This document shows positions 35,022 through 44,409 of a stretch of 64,000 bases of DNA, piece after piece. This DNA comes from JAJISG01 sp964347325 (lineage in GTDB: Archaea; Thermoplasmatota; Thermoplasmata; RBG-16-68-12; JAJISG01). The first letter of the stretch is position 1; each line of letters opens with the position of its first letter. The DNA lies in the NCBI GenBank assembly GCA_964347325.1, contig CAYFYA010000001.1, positions 1 to 64,000 of the forward strand, read 5' to 3'. Position numbers and translations under genes: made by a program. The notes under the pieces were generated by a model that worked only from the letters and a program-made list of their open reading frames with translations, ran no database searches and was not told where the DNA came from.

Positions 35022-35177
35022 AGGCTACATCCCGGAGGTGGGATAAAGGATGAGTGCGCCTGATCGATGTCGTTCCGAGCAAGGTGCTGAGCCCTTTGGG
35101 TGCAGTTGCCACCTGAGGGGATCAGTTTCATCCACCTCTCCCTCATCCATTTAAGGCCAGGTACGATAAGGGCCCCG

Positions 35178-36362
35178 ATGGGCGGCCTCCTGGCGGTCTC
35201 CGACATCCATGAGGGCATTAGCTTCGGCTTCAGGGTCGATCCAGAGACCGGTATCTCCGAGAGGTCCCTCGATCTCCACAAGAACTTCGCGCGAGCGGCG
35301 GAGTACGCCATCGAGCAGGAGATGGACCTCTTCGTCATCGGAGGCGACCTCTTCGACCGGACCCACGTCAGCCCCGCCTTCCGGGAGATGGTTCGCCGGG
35401 ACGTCATAGAACCTCTTGGGAGGGCCGGCATAGAGACCTGGATTGTCGCCGGGAACCACGACCAGCCGAGGCAGTGGACCCGGGGCACCTCCCTAGAGGA
35501 CTTCCGCGGCTACTCCCACGTGGAGGTCTTCCGCGAACCCTCCGTGAGAGAGGCTTCCATCGAGGGGAGCCAGGTCACCTTCCTCATCCTCCCCTACCTC
35601 CATCCGGAGCACATCGCGGACCGCGTCAAGGAGCGGTTGGGCGAGGAGGTCCCCCGGGAACAGACTTTCGAGCTGGGCCGCCGAATGCTCAAGGAGTGGA
35701 TCAGGAAGCGAGCGGAGGAGGCCTCTGGCGACCGCGTGCTAATGCTGGGACACTACTACGTCGAGGGAGCCAAGGTAAGAGCCACCTCTTACCCGGAGGT
35801 GCTGCCGGGCGAGTTCTCCTTCGCCATGGACATGATTCCTGACTCGGTGGAACTGGCAATCTTCGGGCACATCCACCTCCACCAGACCGTCGGCGACAGG
35901 GTGGTCTACGTCGGGACGCCCGAGAGGGTGGACTGGGGCGAGAAGGACGACCCGAAGGGCTTCATCACCTACCGCCCCGGGCAGGACTGGGAGTTCCACT
36001 CCTTGCCAACGCGGCCCATGATTAAGATCGAGGCGGACGCCACCGGCGGCGTTCCGATGGAGAGGGTTCTGCAGGCATTGGACACGGACCTATCGGGCGC
36101 TCTGGTGCGACTTGAGATTACGCTTGAGGAGGGTCAAAGGGAACTCCTGGACGAGGCTGCCGTCGCCGAGAGGCTTGCCGAGGCCTTCCATTACGAGATC
36201 TCCTACGCCCACATCGACCGTGAGACGGTGCCCATCGAGGAATTCACCCTAGACCCGCTGAGACTCTTCGAGGAGTACGTGAAGCTGAACTACGCCGACC
36301 ATTCCCGCGTGGAGGACATCCTGAGAGAGGGAGAGGCGATTCTCCGGGAGGTCCTGAAGTGA
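35178..36362 (+). CDS. mre11: Mre11 DNA double-strand-break nuclease
   Basis: This 394-residue metallophosphoesterase forms the nuclease core of Mre11-Rad50, which tethers and trims DNA ends. Phosphoesterase motifs are VSDIHEG at 7-13, GGDLFDRTH near 54-62, AGNHDQP near 94, LMLGHYY near 192 and FGHIHLHQ near 232-239, so all metal ligands are present. The C-terminal capping region is short. ATG 35178 is 25 nt downstream of a TTTAAGG box, indicating a leaderless transcript. rad50 begins inside the stop codon (GTGA overlap), the start of a four-gene resection operon. Confidence 0.94.
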   Translation: MGGLLAVSDIHEGISFGFRVDPETGISERSLDLHKNFARAAEYAIEQEMDLFVIGGDLFDRTHVSPAFREMVRRDVIEPLGRAGIETWIVAGNHDQPRQWTRGTSLEDFRGYSHVEVFREPSVREASIEGSQVTFLILPYLHPEHIADRVKERLGEEVPREQTFELGRRMLKEWIRKRAEEASGDRVLMLGHYYVEGAKVRATSYPEVLPGEFSFAMDMIPDSVELAIFGHIHLHQTVGDRVVYVGTPERVDWGEKDDPKGFITYRPGQDWEFHSLPTRPMIKIEADATGGVPMERVLQALDTDLSGALVRLEITLEEGQRELLDEAAVAERLAEAFHYEISYAHIDRETVPIEEFTLDPLRLFEEYVKLNYADHSRVEDILREGEAILREVLK

Positions 36363-38779
36363 AGACCCTGGAGTCGTTCTTCAAGGAGGCAGCAGTGCCG
36401 GAGGAGGCGGTCGAGGAGGTTTCCAAGAGCCCCCACGAGGGCTTCGTCGTCTCGGAGCTGGAGATGAGCGGCTTCATGCGATACCTCCACAGGACGAAGC
36501 CACCCATCACCTTCCCCCAGAAGTTCACTGCCATCACAGGCCCCACAGGGGCGGGCAAGACCACCATACTGGATGCGATAACCTTCGCCCTCTACAAGCG
36601 CTCCACCAGGACGGACATCCAGGGCATCAAGATCTCAGAGATTTGTGGGAACGGAGGCTTCGCTCGCCTGGACTTCCATCAGGGCGGATCCACCTTCTCG
36701 GTGAAGAGGGGCTTCTCCTCCACAGGCTCCCCGTACCTCGAACTCAAGAGGGACGGCAAGCCCATAAGGGGGACGATCCCAGAGCTGGAGGCCATCATCC
36801 AGGACATCGTCGGCCTGGACTACGACGGTTTCCGAAACTCCACCTTCGTCCGGCAGGAGGAGATGAAGCAGCTGGGGGCCGACAGGCCCTCGGAGAGGCT
36901 GGAGGTGTTCCAGAAGCTGTTCAGACTGGAGACCTTCGAGAAGGCGGCCGAGCTGGCCAAGGCGAGGCTCGACCTCGTCAAGGGCGACATCCAGACGGCG
37001 GAGGGCGAGCTCATCGTCCTGCGGGAGCAGCTGTCCCAGAGCGAGGAGTTGCAGGCAGAGATGGAGGACTGGGAGGAGAAGGTTGCCCAGTCCGAGGAGT
37101 CCCATGGTGAGCTGGAGGAGAGGCTATCGAGCAAACAGGAGGAGCTGACACGGCTGGAGAAGGGCCACGAGACCTACATCAGGTCCCGTACCAACCTGGA
37201 GGGGCTCCAGCGATCCCTCGAGGAGATGGAGAAGAGGTTGGCGGACAAGCGGGATTCCTTGGAGAAAGCTTCTGAGCTGAGGGGCAGGACGGAGGAGCTG
37301 AGGGAGGAGGTCGAGAAACTAGAGGGGCTCGAGGAGGAGTCCCACGACCTGATGGACCGGCAGCAGAGGAAGACCCTCCTGAGGAAGGAGCTCGAATCCG
37401 TGGAGGCTAGGATGCGGGACGCCCAATCCAACCACAAGTCCATCGTAGCCGACCTGGAGAGGAAGGTGGAGGAGGAGGAGGAGCGACTGGCGGGCCTGTC
37501 CACGGACCTGGGGGCAGAGGAGGCCTTCGAGGCCCTGCGCCAGGAGGGAACCCTTGAGGAAAGGGTCGCGCGAATAGACCTGGAGCTTGAGTGGCTGTCG
37601 GGGCAGCCGGACCTGGTGAAGAGCCTCCGGCGAGAACAGGAGGAGAGTCGCCATTCCCTCGAAGAGGTCAAGGACAAGACGCGGGGCATCGACCGGGAGA
37701 CCTTCCTGGTAAGCGAGATCCGAGAAAGAGTGGCCGCCATTCGCATCGACTTGGAGGGCCGCCGCTCAGAGTGGGAGTCCAGGAAGAGGAGTCTCGACGA
37801 GGAACGACGGGAGCTGGAGCGGAAGGTGGAAGAGGCAGGATTCGGGCAGGCGGAGCGCAAGCGGTTGACCACGCTAAGGGAGGCATTGGAGGGCCTGGAG
37901 CAGAAGAGAAAGCTTCTGCAGCAGGCTCGGGAGGAGCTGCAGAGGTTGGCGGACCTGGAAGAACTCATAGCGGAGATGGAGGGCCAGCGCCAGGCAGAGA
38001 AGACGAAGGCGGAGGAGCTGATGCAATCTGTCACACGGGCCGAGGCAGAGGAATTGGCCTATCAAACTGTCCGAGGGGAGGTCGAGTCCCTGAGGGAGAA
38101 ACGGGACGAGGCAGCCAGGGGGTTGTACGAGGCAAGGGCCAACTTGAGAGCGTGCCAGGACCGCCTTAGGGACCTCCGCAAGCTCGACTCCAAGTCAAAG
38201 GAGGTGGAATCCCGGTTGGGGGAGCTGAGGTCCAGCGCCGAGGTGCACACGGTCCTCAGGGAGGGGGTCTTCCACAAGAAGGGCGTCGTCATGTACGCCA
38301 TAAACCGCCTGCTTCCCGAACTCGAGATTGAGACATCGAAGAACCTGAAGGATCTGACGAACGAACGTCTGCAGCGGGTGAAGCTGGAGACCCACGAGGA
38401 GGCTAGGGGCTATGGAATCCGGATCCTTGTGGAGGGCGTCGACGGGGAGTGGCACGATGTCGGCGTGTTCAGTGGCGGCGAGAGGACCCAGATTAACGCG
38501 GCCCTGAGGTTCGCCATCGCGAAAGAGCTGGCGAGCATGCCCCAGGTCGGCAGGACCTACGGCAGGATGAAGACGCTCTTCATAGACGAGGGCGATTTGG
38601 GCTCACTCGATACCGAGAGCTCACGGGAGCTCTTCGTCTCCAAGCTCTTCAAGATGGGAGACTCCTTCGAAAAGGTCATCCTCATCACTCACCTGGCAGA
38701 GGTTGCTGAGAGGTTCCCCGGTAGGATAAGGGTGGCCATGACGCCTCACGGGGAGTCCACCGTTGAGGTGGTGGCCTGA
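36359..38779 (+). CDS. rad50: Rad50 SMC-like ATPase, apparently without zinc hook
   Basis: This 806-residue ATPase partners Mre11. Walker A is GPTGAGKTT near residue 61, a Q-loop lies in FVRQEEMKQLG, the signature FSGGERTQINAAL is near 703, and Walker B is TLFIDEGDLGSLD near 741. Between them lie about 500 residues of coiled coil. The CxxC zinc hook that normally joins two Rad50 arms is absent; only two cysteines exist (SEICGNG and RACQD), far apart. The coil is also shorter than in most archaeal Rad50. An N-terminal extension of about 30 residues precedes the first strand. GTG 36359 overlaps the mre11 stop. Confidence 0.93.
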   Translation: MKTLESFFKEAAVPEEAVEEVSKSPHEGFVVSELEMSGFMRYLHRTKPPITFPQKFTAITGPTGAGKTTILDAITFALYKRSTRTDIQGIKISEICGNGGFARLDFHQGGSTFSVKRGFSSTGSPYLELKRDGKPIRGTIPELEAIIQDIVGLDYDGFRNSTFVRQEEMKQLGADRPSERLEVFQKLFRLETFEKAAELAKARLDLVKGDIQTAEGELIVLREQLSQSEELQAEMEDWEEKVAQSEESHGELEERLSSKQEELTRLEKGHETYIRSRTNLEGLQRSLEEMEKRLADKRDSLEKASELRGRTEELREEVEKLEGLEEESHDLMDRQQRKTLLRKELESVEARMRDAQSNHKSIVADLERKVEEEEERLAGLSTDLGAEEAFEALRQEGTLEERVARIDLELEWLSGQPDLVKSLRREQEESRHSLEEVKDKTRGIDRETFLVSEIRERVAAIRIDLEGRRSEWESRKRSLDEERRELERKVEEAGFGQAERKRLTTLREALEGLEQKRKLLQQAREELQRLADLEELIAEMEGQRQAEKTKAEELMQSVTRAEAEELAYQTVRGEVESLREKRDEAARGLYEARANLRACQDRLRDLRKLDSKSKEVESRLGELRSSAEVHTVLREGVFHKKGVVMYAINRLLPELEIETSKNLKDLTNERLQRVKLETHEEARGYGIRILVEGVDGEWHDVGVFSGGERTQINAALRFAIAKELASMPQVGRTYGRMKTLFIDEGDLGSLDTESSRELFVSKLFKMGDSFEKVILITHLAEVAERFPGRIRVAMTPHGESTVEVVA

Positions 38780-38781
38780 GT

Positions 38782-39777
38782 GTGCTAGAGGAGCTTCGTC
38801 ATGAGCTTCGCCGTCTTCTTGAGTACCACAACGGCGACGTCGAAGAGCCTCCTCTAATCCTGACGGAGTTCACCGCCGCCGAAGAGCCAAGAGAGATGGT
38901 GGCGGTGGACGGTTCCTACAGCTTCCTCTGGAACGTCTCCTCTACCTGGCTCGCCACTGTCAAGGTTGGTGCCCTCCGGTTTAAGCACACACCCGATGGA
39001 TATCACATCGACTCACTGGATAAGTTCGAGAAGGCCATCCTCATATCTACCTCCGACGGCTTCCCTCACGAGGATGAACTGTACGGATCCATCTATCGTC
39101 TTACGCGAGGTTCGCAGGAACAACAACGAGAGATGGTTAACGAGTACAGGAAGTACTTCGAGAGTCAGATGGCCCTTCAGGCCGCGAGGTCTGCCGAGGG
39201 ACTGACCCTGGTTCTGGACGGTAGCCTAGCGTCCTTCCCCAAGGAGACAGATCGCCTAGGGGAAGTCGTGGAGGCCTGTGAGGAGAACGACCACTTGCTG
39301 GTTGGTGTGTCGAAGGACTCCACCACCCACGCCTTCGGACATCGATTGACGGACGAGGAACTCCTCCGCGGAAAGGAGGGCATGTCCTTCGTGGCCGCAC
39401 CGGAGGACTTTGGAAAGAGGCAGAGAGGCCTCCTTCACGGGGACGTGTACTTCGCGCGGCTTCACCCCGACGCCCCGAAGTGGTTCAGGGTCGATTTGGG
39501 GACCTACAGGGAAGAGCCAGAATTCGCCCTCTCTCAGGTCGCCGCCTTCTGTACCTCCCCTCTCTGTGTCGGGTACCCCTTCCCACTCTTCGAGGCTCAC
39601 AGGTTTGCTGTCACCGTGAGACAGATGCGGGAGATGTACGAGGACGCCATCGTCAGGGAGGGCCTGGGAATGGGTTTGTCGCCAAACCTTCTTCTGGCCG
39701 GCCTCACCAGCATGGAGGGCGATCGTCGAAGCACGTTTCACCGGTATCTGGACAAGGCCACGAGGGAGCTGAAGTGA
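38782..39777 (+). CDS. nurA: NurA 5'-3' nuclease
   Basis: This 331-residue NurA nuclease degrades the 5' strand at DNA ends together with the HerA helicase. The RNase H-like core has MVAVDGSYSF near residue 39-48 and TLVLDGSLASF near 142-152, carrying the metal-binding aspartates. LLVGVSKDS supplies the following strand with the conserved lysine. The C-terminal LEAHRFAVTV-like segment (LFEAHRFAVTVRQMR) fits the family. GTG 38782 begins 2 nt after the rad50 stop, and herA starts within its own stop codon, so all four are translationally coupled. Confidence 0.92.
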   Translation: MLEELRHELRRLLEYHNGDVEEPPLILTEFTAAEEPREMVAVDGSYSFLWNVSSTWLATVKVGALRFKHTPDGYHIDSLDKFEKAILISTSDGFPHEDELYGSIYRLTRGSQEQQREMVNEYRKYFESQMALQAARSAEGLTLVLDGSLASFPKETDRLGEVVEACEENDHLLVGVSKDSTTHAFGHRLTDEELLRGKEGMSFVAAPEDFGKRQRGLLHGDVYFARLHPDAPKWFRVDLGTYREEPEFALSQVAAFCTSPLCVGYPFPLFEAHRFAVTVRQMREMYEDAIVREGLGMGLSPNLLLAGLTSMEGDRRSTFHRYLDKATRELK

Positions 39778-41300
39778 AGATAGGGGAGGTTGTATCGGCC
39801 TCCGTCCTCGGGGGCCTTACCACGAAGTTGGAGCTGGAGAATCCGGAGGACCTTAGGATCGGCTATCCGGTCATCGTTGAGGGCCAGCGTTACGACTTCT
39901 ACTGCATAGTCGAGGACATCATCAACGAGACCTCCAACATCGCCGAGAGACTGGCCGGATCCCGTCTTCGGGACTCCATTATGCCTGCCGGAATCCAGGA
40001 GGGATACGGAGGCCCCATATTCTACTCAAAAGCCCTCCTGAGGCCCATCCAGCTCATACACAAGGAGACGGGCCGTCTCTCCGAGCCGGAGACCATTCCC
40101 CCCTATTTCTCGGAGACAAGGCATGCCCTGGAGAAGGATGTGGAACTCATTTACGAGCGGACCACGGGGTCCGCCCCCCTGGGAACCATTCGCGGTGTGT
40201 CCGAATTCTACGTACACCTGAGCTTTGACAGGCTCACGGAGAAGCCCTTCGCCATCTTCGGGAGGACAGGGATGGGGAAGAGCATTCTGAACAAGCTAGT
40301 ATGCGTCGGCATTCTCGCCAGAAGTGGGAACTCGGTATTGGTCTTCGACATGCACGGTGAGTACGGAGTCTACTCCCAGACCGACAAGACCGAGGGCCTG
40401 AAGTACTTCTTTCCAGAGCGAGTGGAGGTCCTGTCCCTCGACGGCCGGAACAAGGAGGCAAGGCCCTTTCTCATTGACCCCAACGAGATTCGACCGGAAG
40501 ACCTCATCGTCGCTCTGCAGGACCTTAACCAGAACATGATCGACGCTATCTACGAGGTGGATCGACGAAGGAAGAAGGACCTCATCTCCACTATCATTGA
40601 GGCCATGCCAGAGGAGTACGATGAGAGCAAGGTCCACCCGACGGTCCTGAACGCCCTGAAGAGACGGATGACCCGTCTGGAGCGATTGCCCTTCATCCGG
40701 CCCACGGGCAGGGACGTCTTCTCAACCATCGTCGGCCTCATCCGGACGGGCAAGTCCTTGGTCCTGGACTTCGGGGACTTCGGCACGGACCAGATTGTCT
40801 ACCTCTTCGTGGCCAATGTCCTAGCCCGACGGCTGTTCGACCTCTATACGGAGAAGAACGAGGAGTTCCCACGCCTCATCCTATTCCTCGAGGAGGCCCA
40901 CAAGTTCCTGGATCCCGGCATAGCCTCCTATACGATCTTCAGCAAGCTCGCCCGAGAAACAAGGAAGTTCAATCTCATTCTGGCCCTCGTCGATCAGAGG
41001 CCCTCGAAGATAGACGACGAGGTGCGCAGCCAGCTGGCCAACCGTCTCGTCATGTCCCTGAAGGAGCCTAGTGACGTCACCTCTGCCCTGGCGGGAGTCC
41101 CGGACCGTGGGATGTGGGAGAACATCGTCTCCACCATTCCAGCAAGGTGTGTGGCGGTCCTGGGGGACGCCATACGGATTCCGACAGTCATCGACGTCAT
41201 GCACTACAGGGACATGAACGTCCGGGAGCACATCTTGGAGAGCGGAATCACTCACGATACCCTCGACGAGATTGCCGCGAAGACGGACGAGGTCTTCTGA
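39774..41300 (+). CDS. herA: HerA bipolar DNA helicase/translocase
   Basis: This 508-residue hexameric translocase of the FtsK/HerA superfamily unwinds DNA ends for NurA. The N-terminal HAS-barrel covers about 1-130. Walker A is FGRTGMGKSIL near 162-172, the next core motif is VLVFDMHGEYG, Walker B is LILFLEEAHKFLD near 368-380, and the arginine-containing RETRKFNLILALVDQRPS follows. The GTG at 39774 overlaps the nurA TGA as GTGA and is the start that begins KIGEVVSASVL. It closes the mre11-rad50-nurA-herA operon, the archaeal end-resection machine. Confidence 0.94.
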   Translation: MKIGEVVSASVLGGLTTKLELENPEDLRIGYPVIVEGQRYDFYCIVEDIINETSNIAERLAGSRLRDSIMPAGIQEGYGGPIFYSKALLRPIQLIHKETGRLSEPETIPPYFSETRHALEKDVELIYERTTGSAPLGTIRGVSEFYVHLSFDRLTEKPFAIFGRTGMGKSILNKLVCVGILARSGNSVLVFDMHGEYGVYSQTDKTEGLKYFFPERVEVLSLDGRNKEARPFLIDPNEIRPEDLIVALQDLNQNMIDAIYEVDRRRKKDLISTIIEAMPEEYDESKVHPTVLNALKRRMTRLERLPFIRPTGRDVFSTIVGLIRTGKSLVLDFGDFGTDQIVYLFVANVLARRLFDLYTEKNEEFPRLILFLEEAHKFLDPGIASYTIFSKLARETRKFNLILALVDQRPSKIDDEVRSQLANRLVMSLKEPSDVTSALAGVPDRGMWENIVSTIPARCVAVLGDAIRIPTVIDVMHYRDMNVREHILESGITHDTLDEIAAKTDEVF

Positions 41301-41358
41301 GTCTGCCTGGCTTGAGAATCGGGGGAGAAAGGTCTAAAGCACAAGAACGGTGCCCCGA

Positions 41359-41979
41359 GTGCGGCGATATCTCTTGGTCGAGTTCGTCCTCCCGGAAATT
41401 CCCCTGCTGGCCCTGGCCGTCGTGGCCTACATCTACATCGCCGTCGGTGTCGCGCTGGGGTTCTTCGGCAGGGTGGTCTGGGGACGCCTGATGACGCTCC
41501 TGGGAATCCTCTTGGGCGCCTCTGTGGGGTACACGATCGGGGCTCCCATCTTGCCCGGCTACGGGGGGCTGGCCATCGCCCTCCTGGGGGCCGCCGTGGG
41601 TGGGATGATCTTCACATGGCTCGTGGAGGTAGCCGTGGCGGGGATGGCTGGAGTCTTGGGTATGTACGTGACCTATCGGAGCCTGCTGGAGGTCATAGGC
41701 CCCGATCAGGCGGTCATCGTTGGCATCCTAGTGATGCTGGTCATCTTCTCCGTGACCTTCTACTACATGGGTAGGGTGATGAGCTACGTCACGGCCGTGG
41801 TGGGATCCGTTCTTGCGGGCGTCGGCCTCTTCCTGCTGACCAACGACCTGCAGAGCAGCTTCCTAGCGGCCGCCGGCATCGCAATCTTCGGCACCGTGGT
41901 ACAGGAGCTGGTGATTAAGAAGCACGAAGAGAAGATTCGAAAGGCGATGAAGAAGAGGGCCCTGGTCAGGAAGAGTTAG
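41359..41979 (+). CDS. Polytopic membrane protein (DUF4203/TMEM198-like)
   Basis: This protein of about 206 residues has six to seven predicted membrane helices with many small residues (GILLGASVGYTIGAP, LLGAAVGGMIF), resembling the DUF4203/TMEM198 pattern of glycine-rich helix pairs. A strongly basic cytoplasmic tail KKHEEKIRKAMKKRALVRKS ends the protein. GTG 41359 lies about 24 nt after a TCTAAAG box; GTG 41350 is an alternative. It follows herA but has its own promoter, so a link to DNA repair is not implied. Function is unknown. Confidence 0.68.
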   Translation: MRRYLLVEFVLPEIPLLALAVVAYIYIAVGVALGFFGRVVWGRLMTLLGILLGASVGYTIGAPILPGYGGLAIALLGAAVGGMIFTWLVEVAVAGMAGVLGMYVTYRSLLEVIGPDQAVIVGILVMLVIFSVTFYYMGRVMSYVTAVVGSVLAGVGLFLLTNDLQSSFLAAAGIAIFGTVVQELVIKKHEEKIRKAMKKRALVRKS

Positions 41980-42053
41980 CCACTTTCACCACCCTCCCCC
42001 CCTTCCCCCTTTATAGAGAGGAACCGTGGTTTTTCACTCCCTCGGGGAGGAAG

Positions 42054-42842
42054 ATGGAGGTAGTGAAAGAGGTTCAAGTGAGGCCGACAAGGCTCTACAC
42101 GTCCAACAGGGTACTTGACACCCTCCTGGAGGGCTTCGAGCCCGCGAAGCTCACCTTCCTGAACAGCGGGAGTAGCTTCGTGCACAACTTGGTCTTCCTC
42201 CTGTGCGTCCGTCACATCCTCGACTTCGATCGAGAGGTGGTCTACGTAGATGGGGGGAACTCCATCAACCCCTACTCCATCGCATCCATGGCCAAGAGGT
42301 ACGGGAAATGCCGCCAGGAGGTGTTGAGCCGGATAAGGGTCGCCCGAGCCTTCACCACCTACCAGATGTCCACCATCCTTCTGGAGTCCTTGGAGGATGA
42401 GGTCAGGGCGGGCCCCGGTCTCCTGATCCTATCGTGTCTGCCAGATCTCTTCCTGGACGAGGACGTGGAGTACCAGGAGGCCTACCACCTCCTCCGTCGA
42501 GGGTTGAAGAAGGTGAGGGAGCTGGTGAAGGAGGAGGAGATCTTTGGCGTGGTAACAAACCACGGTCTCTCCCAGCTCGGGACGAGGAGGGGGATTGGGC
42601 ACCTCCTCCATCAGATGTCCGATCGGGTGGTCAGGATACGCCCCATCAAAGGCGGCCTCTTCATATCCCTCCCGGGAGAGGGCAGGAGCACGTCCTTCAT
42701 ACCCGTTCCTCCCAACCAAGCCACCCTGGAGGACTACATTCCTGAGAGATTCTCGCAAGGCCTGGCCACGGTACGGGTCCTGGAGGAGTCTGGGAAGGCG
42801 AGGCTCCGGGGAACGCAGTTCGAGATATCCGCCTTCATCTAG
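42054..42842 (+). CDS. RecA/RadA-fold protein with degenerate Walker A
   Basis: This 262-residue protein resembles the ATPase core of RadA/RadB. REVVYVDGGNSINPYSIASM matches the segment after the first beta strand in RadA, and RIRVARAFTTYQMSTIL matches its ARAYNSDHQ region. LLILSCLPDLF takes the Walker B position. The P-loop site reads LTFLNSGSSFVHNL, lacking the GxxxxGKT lysine, so ATP binding is doubtful. A basic segment RPTRLYTSNRVLDTLLEGFEP-like starts the domain. ATG 42054 has GGGGAGGAAG upstream. It lies near the resection operon and may be a regulatory recombinase paralogue. The fold is inferred by eye. Confidence 0.6.
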   Translation: MEVVKEVQVRPTRLYTSNRVLDTLLEGFEPAKLTFLNSGSSFVHNLVFLLCVRHILDFDREVVYVDGGNSINPYSIASMAKRYGKCRQEVLSRIRVARAFTTYQMSTILLESLEDEVRAGPGLLILSCLPDLFLDEDVEYQEAYHLLRRGLKKVRELVKEEEIFGVVTNHGLSQLGTRRGIGHLLHQMSDRVVRIRPIKGGLFISLPGEGRSTSFIPVPPNQATLEDYIPERFSQGLATVRVLEESGKARLRGTQFEISAFI

Positions 42843-42906
42843 GAAGATCTACTTTCATCGACCTCCCTAGGTCCCCTTAAAGAGAGGACAGAGGCTGCTA
42901 ACGACC

Positions 42907-43221
42907 ATGGGAAGGACCGTACCCACCTACCGCATGCATCTGGAATCCATAGTGGGCTCCTGGACGGACTACAGAAGGGCTCTGCGGGGGAAGGACCGAA
43001 ACCTCTTCGACAAGATCGTGCTGAAGGCTCGCCAGCACTCATCGGCCGCGAGTTTCTGTGCCCACCTAGATCCCGTTGAGACGGCCTTGCTCTCCATCCT
43101 CCTCGAGATGCAGAGGGAGCTCGATGGATTGAAGGAGCACATATCCCGCCATACCCCGACCTCAGACTCCATCCTCGGAGGTGAGTCCTCCGGAGCTGGC
43201 CAGGCCCTGGAAAACCTTTAA
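42907..43221 (+). CDS. Conserved archaeal small protein (MGRTxPTYR family)
   Basis: This is a 104-residue helical protein. The N terminus MGRTVPTYRMHLES and the central YRRALRGKDRNLFDKIVLKAR and DPVETALLSILLEMQREL match a family of uncharacterised euryarchaeal proteins that I recall also from haloarchaea. No catalytic motif is visible. A CTTAAAG box is centred 26 nt upstream of the ATG, so the mRNA is probably leaderless. The following purP gene has its promoter inside the end of this gene. Confidence 0.72.
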   Translation: MGRTVPTYRMHLESIVGSWTDYRRALRGKDRNLFDKIVLKARQHSSAASFCAHLDPVETALLSILLEMQRELDGLKEHISRHTPTSDSILGGESSGAGQALENL

Positions 43222-43246
43222 GGGCGACATACTTCATTGTATCCTA

Positions 43247-44311
43247 ATGGTAACGGCGGAGAGGGTCGCCGAGATTCTCGAAGGCTACGACGATCTGGTG
43301 ATAGCCACCGTCTGTTCCCACTCATCCCTCCAGATATTCCACGGAGCGAGGGCTGAGGGCTTCAAGACCCTGGGTATCGCCATCAAGGAGCGGCCCCGTC
43401 TCTACGACGCCTTCCCGGCGGCGCGTCCTGACTCCTTCCTTGTTGTGGACAGCTACGATGATCTGCCGAGGAGGGCGGCCGAGTTAGTGGAAATGAATGC
43501 CGTGACGGTCCCTCACGGCTCCTTCGTCGAGTACATGGGCTCCGAAGCCTTCTCTCAGTTTGAGGTACCCACCTTCGGCAACCGGCGGGTCATCGAGTGG
43601 GAGGCGGACAGGGAGAAGCAGCGTATCTGGATCCTCAGCGCTGGGGTGGACATGCCCGCGAAGATCGAGAGGCCAGACAAGATCGATCGTCCCGTCTTCG
43701 TCAAGTACCACGGTGCCAAGGGTGGTCGTGGCTCCTTCATCGCCAAGAACTACGACGAGTTCTTGGAGCACATCGATAAGAGCCTTCCATATGCGATTCA
43801 GGAGTACGTCATAGGGACCAGGTACTACATCCACTACTTCTACTCGCCCCTGGAGGTGGATGGCTACACCCTCAGCAAGGGACACCTGGAGCTCCTAGGC
43901 GTCGACAGGAGGGACGAGAGCAACATCGACGAGATGTACAAGCTCGGCGCCCAGGAGTCGCTGAAGAAGCTCGGAATATACCCCACATTCATCGTGACTG
44001 GGAACATACCCACAGTCCTTCGTGAGTCCCTCCTCCCCACGGCCCTCGACATGGGGGAGAGGGTTGTAGAGAAGTCCATCGAGCTCTTCGGAGGCATGAT
44101 CGGTCCCTTCTGCCTGGAGACCATAGTCACGGACCAACTCGACTTCAAGGTCTTCGAGGTCTCCACCAGGATCGTCGCGGGCACCAACCTCTACATCTCA
44201 GGGAGCCCATACTCTGAGCTGCTCGAGCCTGGGATGTCCACAGGTAGGCGCATCGCCAGGGAGATCAGGGTCGCTAGAGAGAAGGGTCGGCTCCTGGAGG
44301 TCCTCACCTAG
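43247..44311 (+). CDS. purP: FAICAR synthetase (PurP), formate-dependent
   Basis: This 354-residue ATP-grasp enzyme converts AICAR, formate and ATP to FAICAR, replacing the folate-dependent PurH step of purine synthesis in archaea. Typical stretches are VIATVCSHSSLQIFHGA at about 16-32, FVKYHGAKGGRGSFIA near 150 in the ATP-grasp loop, YVIGTRYYIHYFYSP, and FKVFEVSTRIVAGTN with the metal-binding glutamate. ATG 43247 is 27 nt downstream of CTTTAAGG, a leaderless arrangement. Purine genes purE, guaAA and guaAB lie 15 kb away in the same window. Confidence 0.94.
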   Translation: MVTAERVAEILEGYDDLVIATVCSHSSLQIFHGARAEGFKTLGIAIKERPRLYDAFPAARPDSFLVVDSYDDLPRRAAELVEMNAVTVPHGSFVEYMGSEAFSQFEVPTFGNRRVIEWEADREKQRIWILSAGVDMPAKIERPDKIDRPVFVKYHGAKGGRGSFIAKNYDEFLEHIDKSLPYAIQEYVIGTRYYIHYFYSPLEVDGYTLSKGHLELLGVDRRDESNIDEMYKLGAQESLKKLGIYPTFIVTGNIPTVLRESLLPTALDMGERVVEKSIELFGGMIGPFCLETIVTDQLDFKVFEVSTRIVAGTNLYISGSPYSELLEPGMSTGRRIAREIRVAREKGRLLEVLT

Positions 44312-44409
44312 CCCAGGCGGCTGGAAGGCGCCCCTGTCGCGTCCACTTCATTCTTGGCGGCGATTCTGGAGTCGATACGGTTTTATTCGCGGCCTCGAGA
44401 TGACTGGCC

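Noticed and set aside
36359..38779. Hidden zinc hook in Rad50
   Set aside because: The two cysteines (SEICGNG, RACQD) lie near the two ends of the protein and are not in CxxC context.
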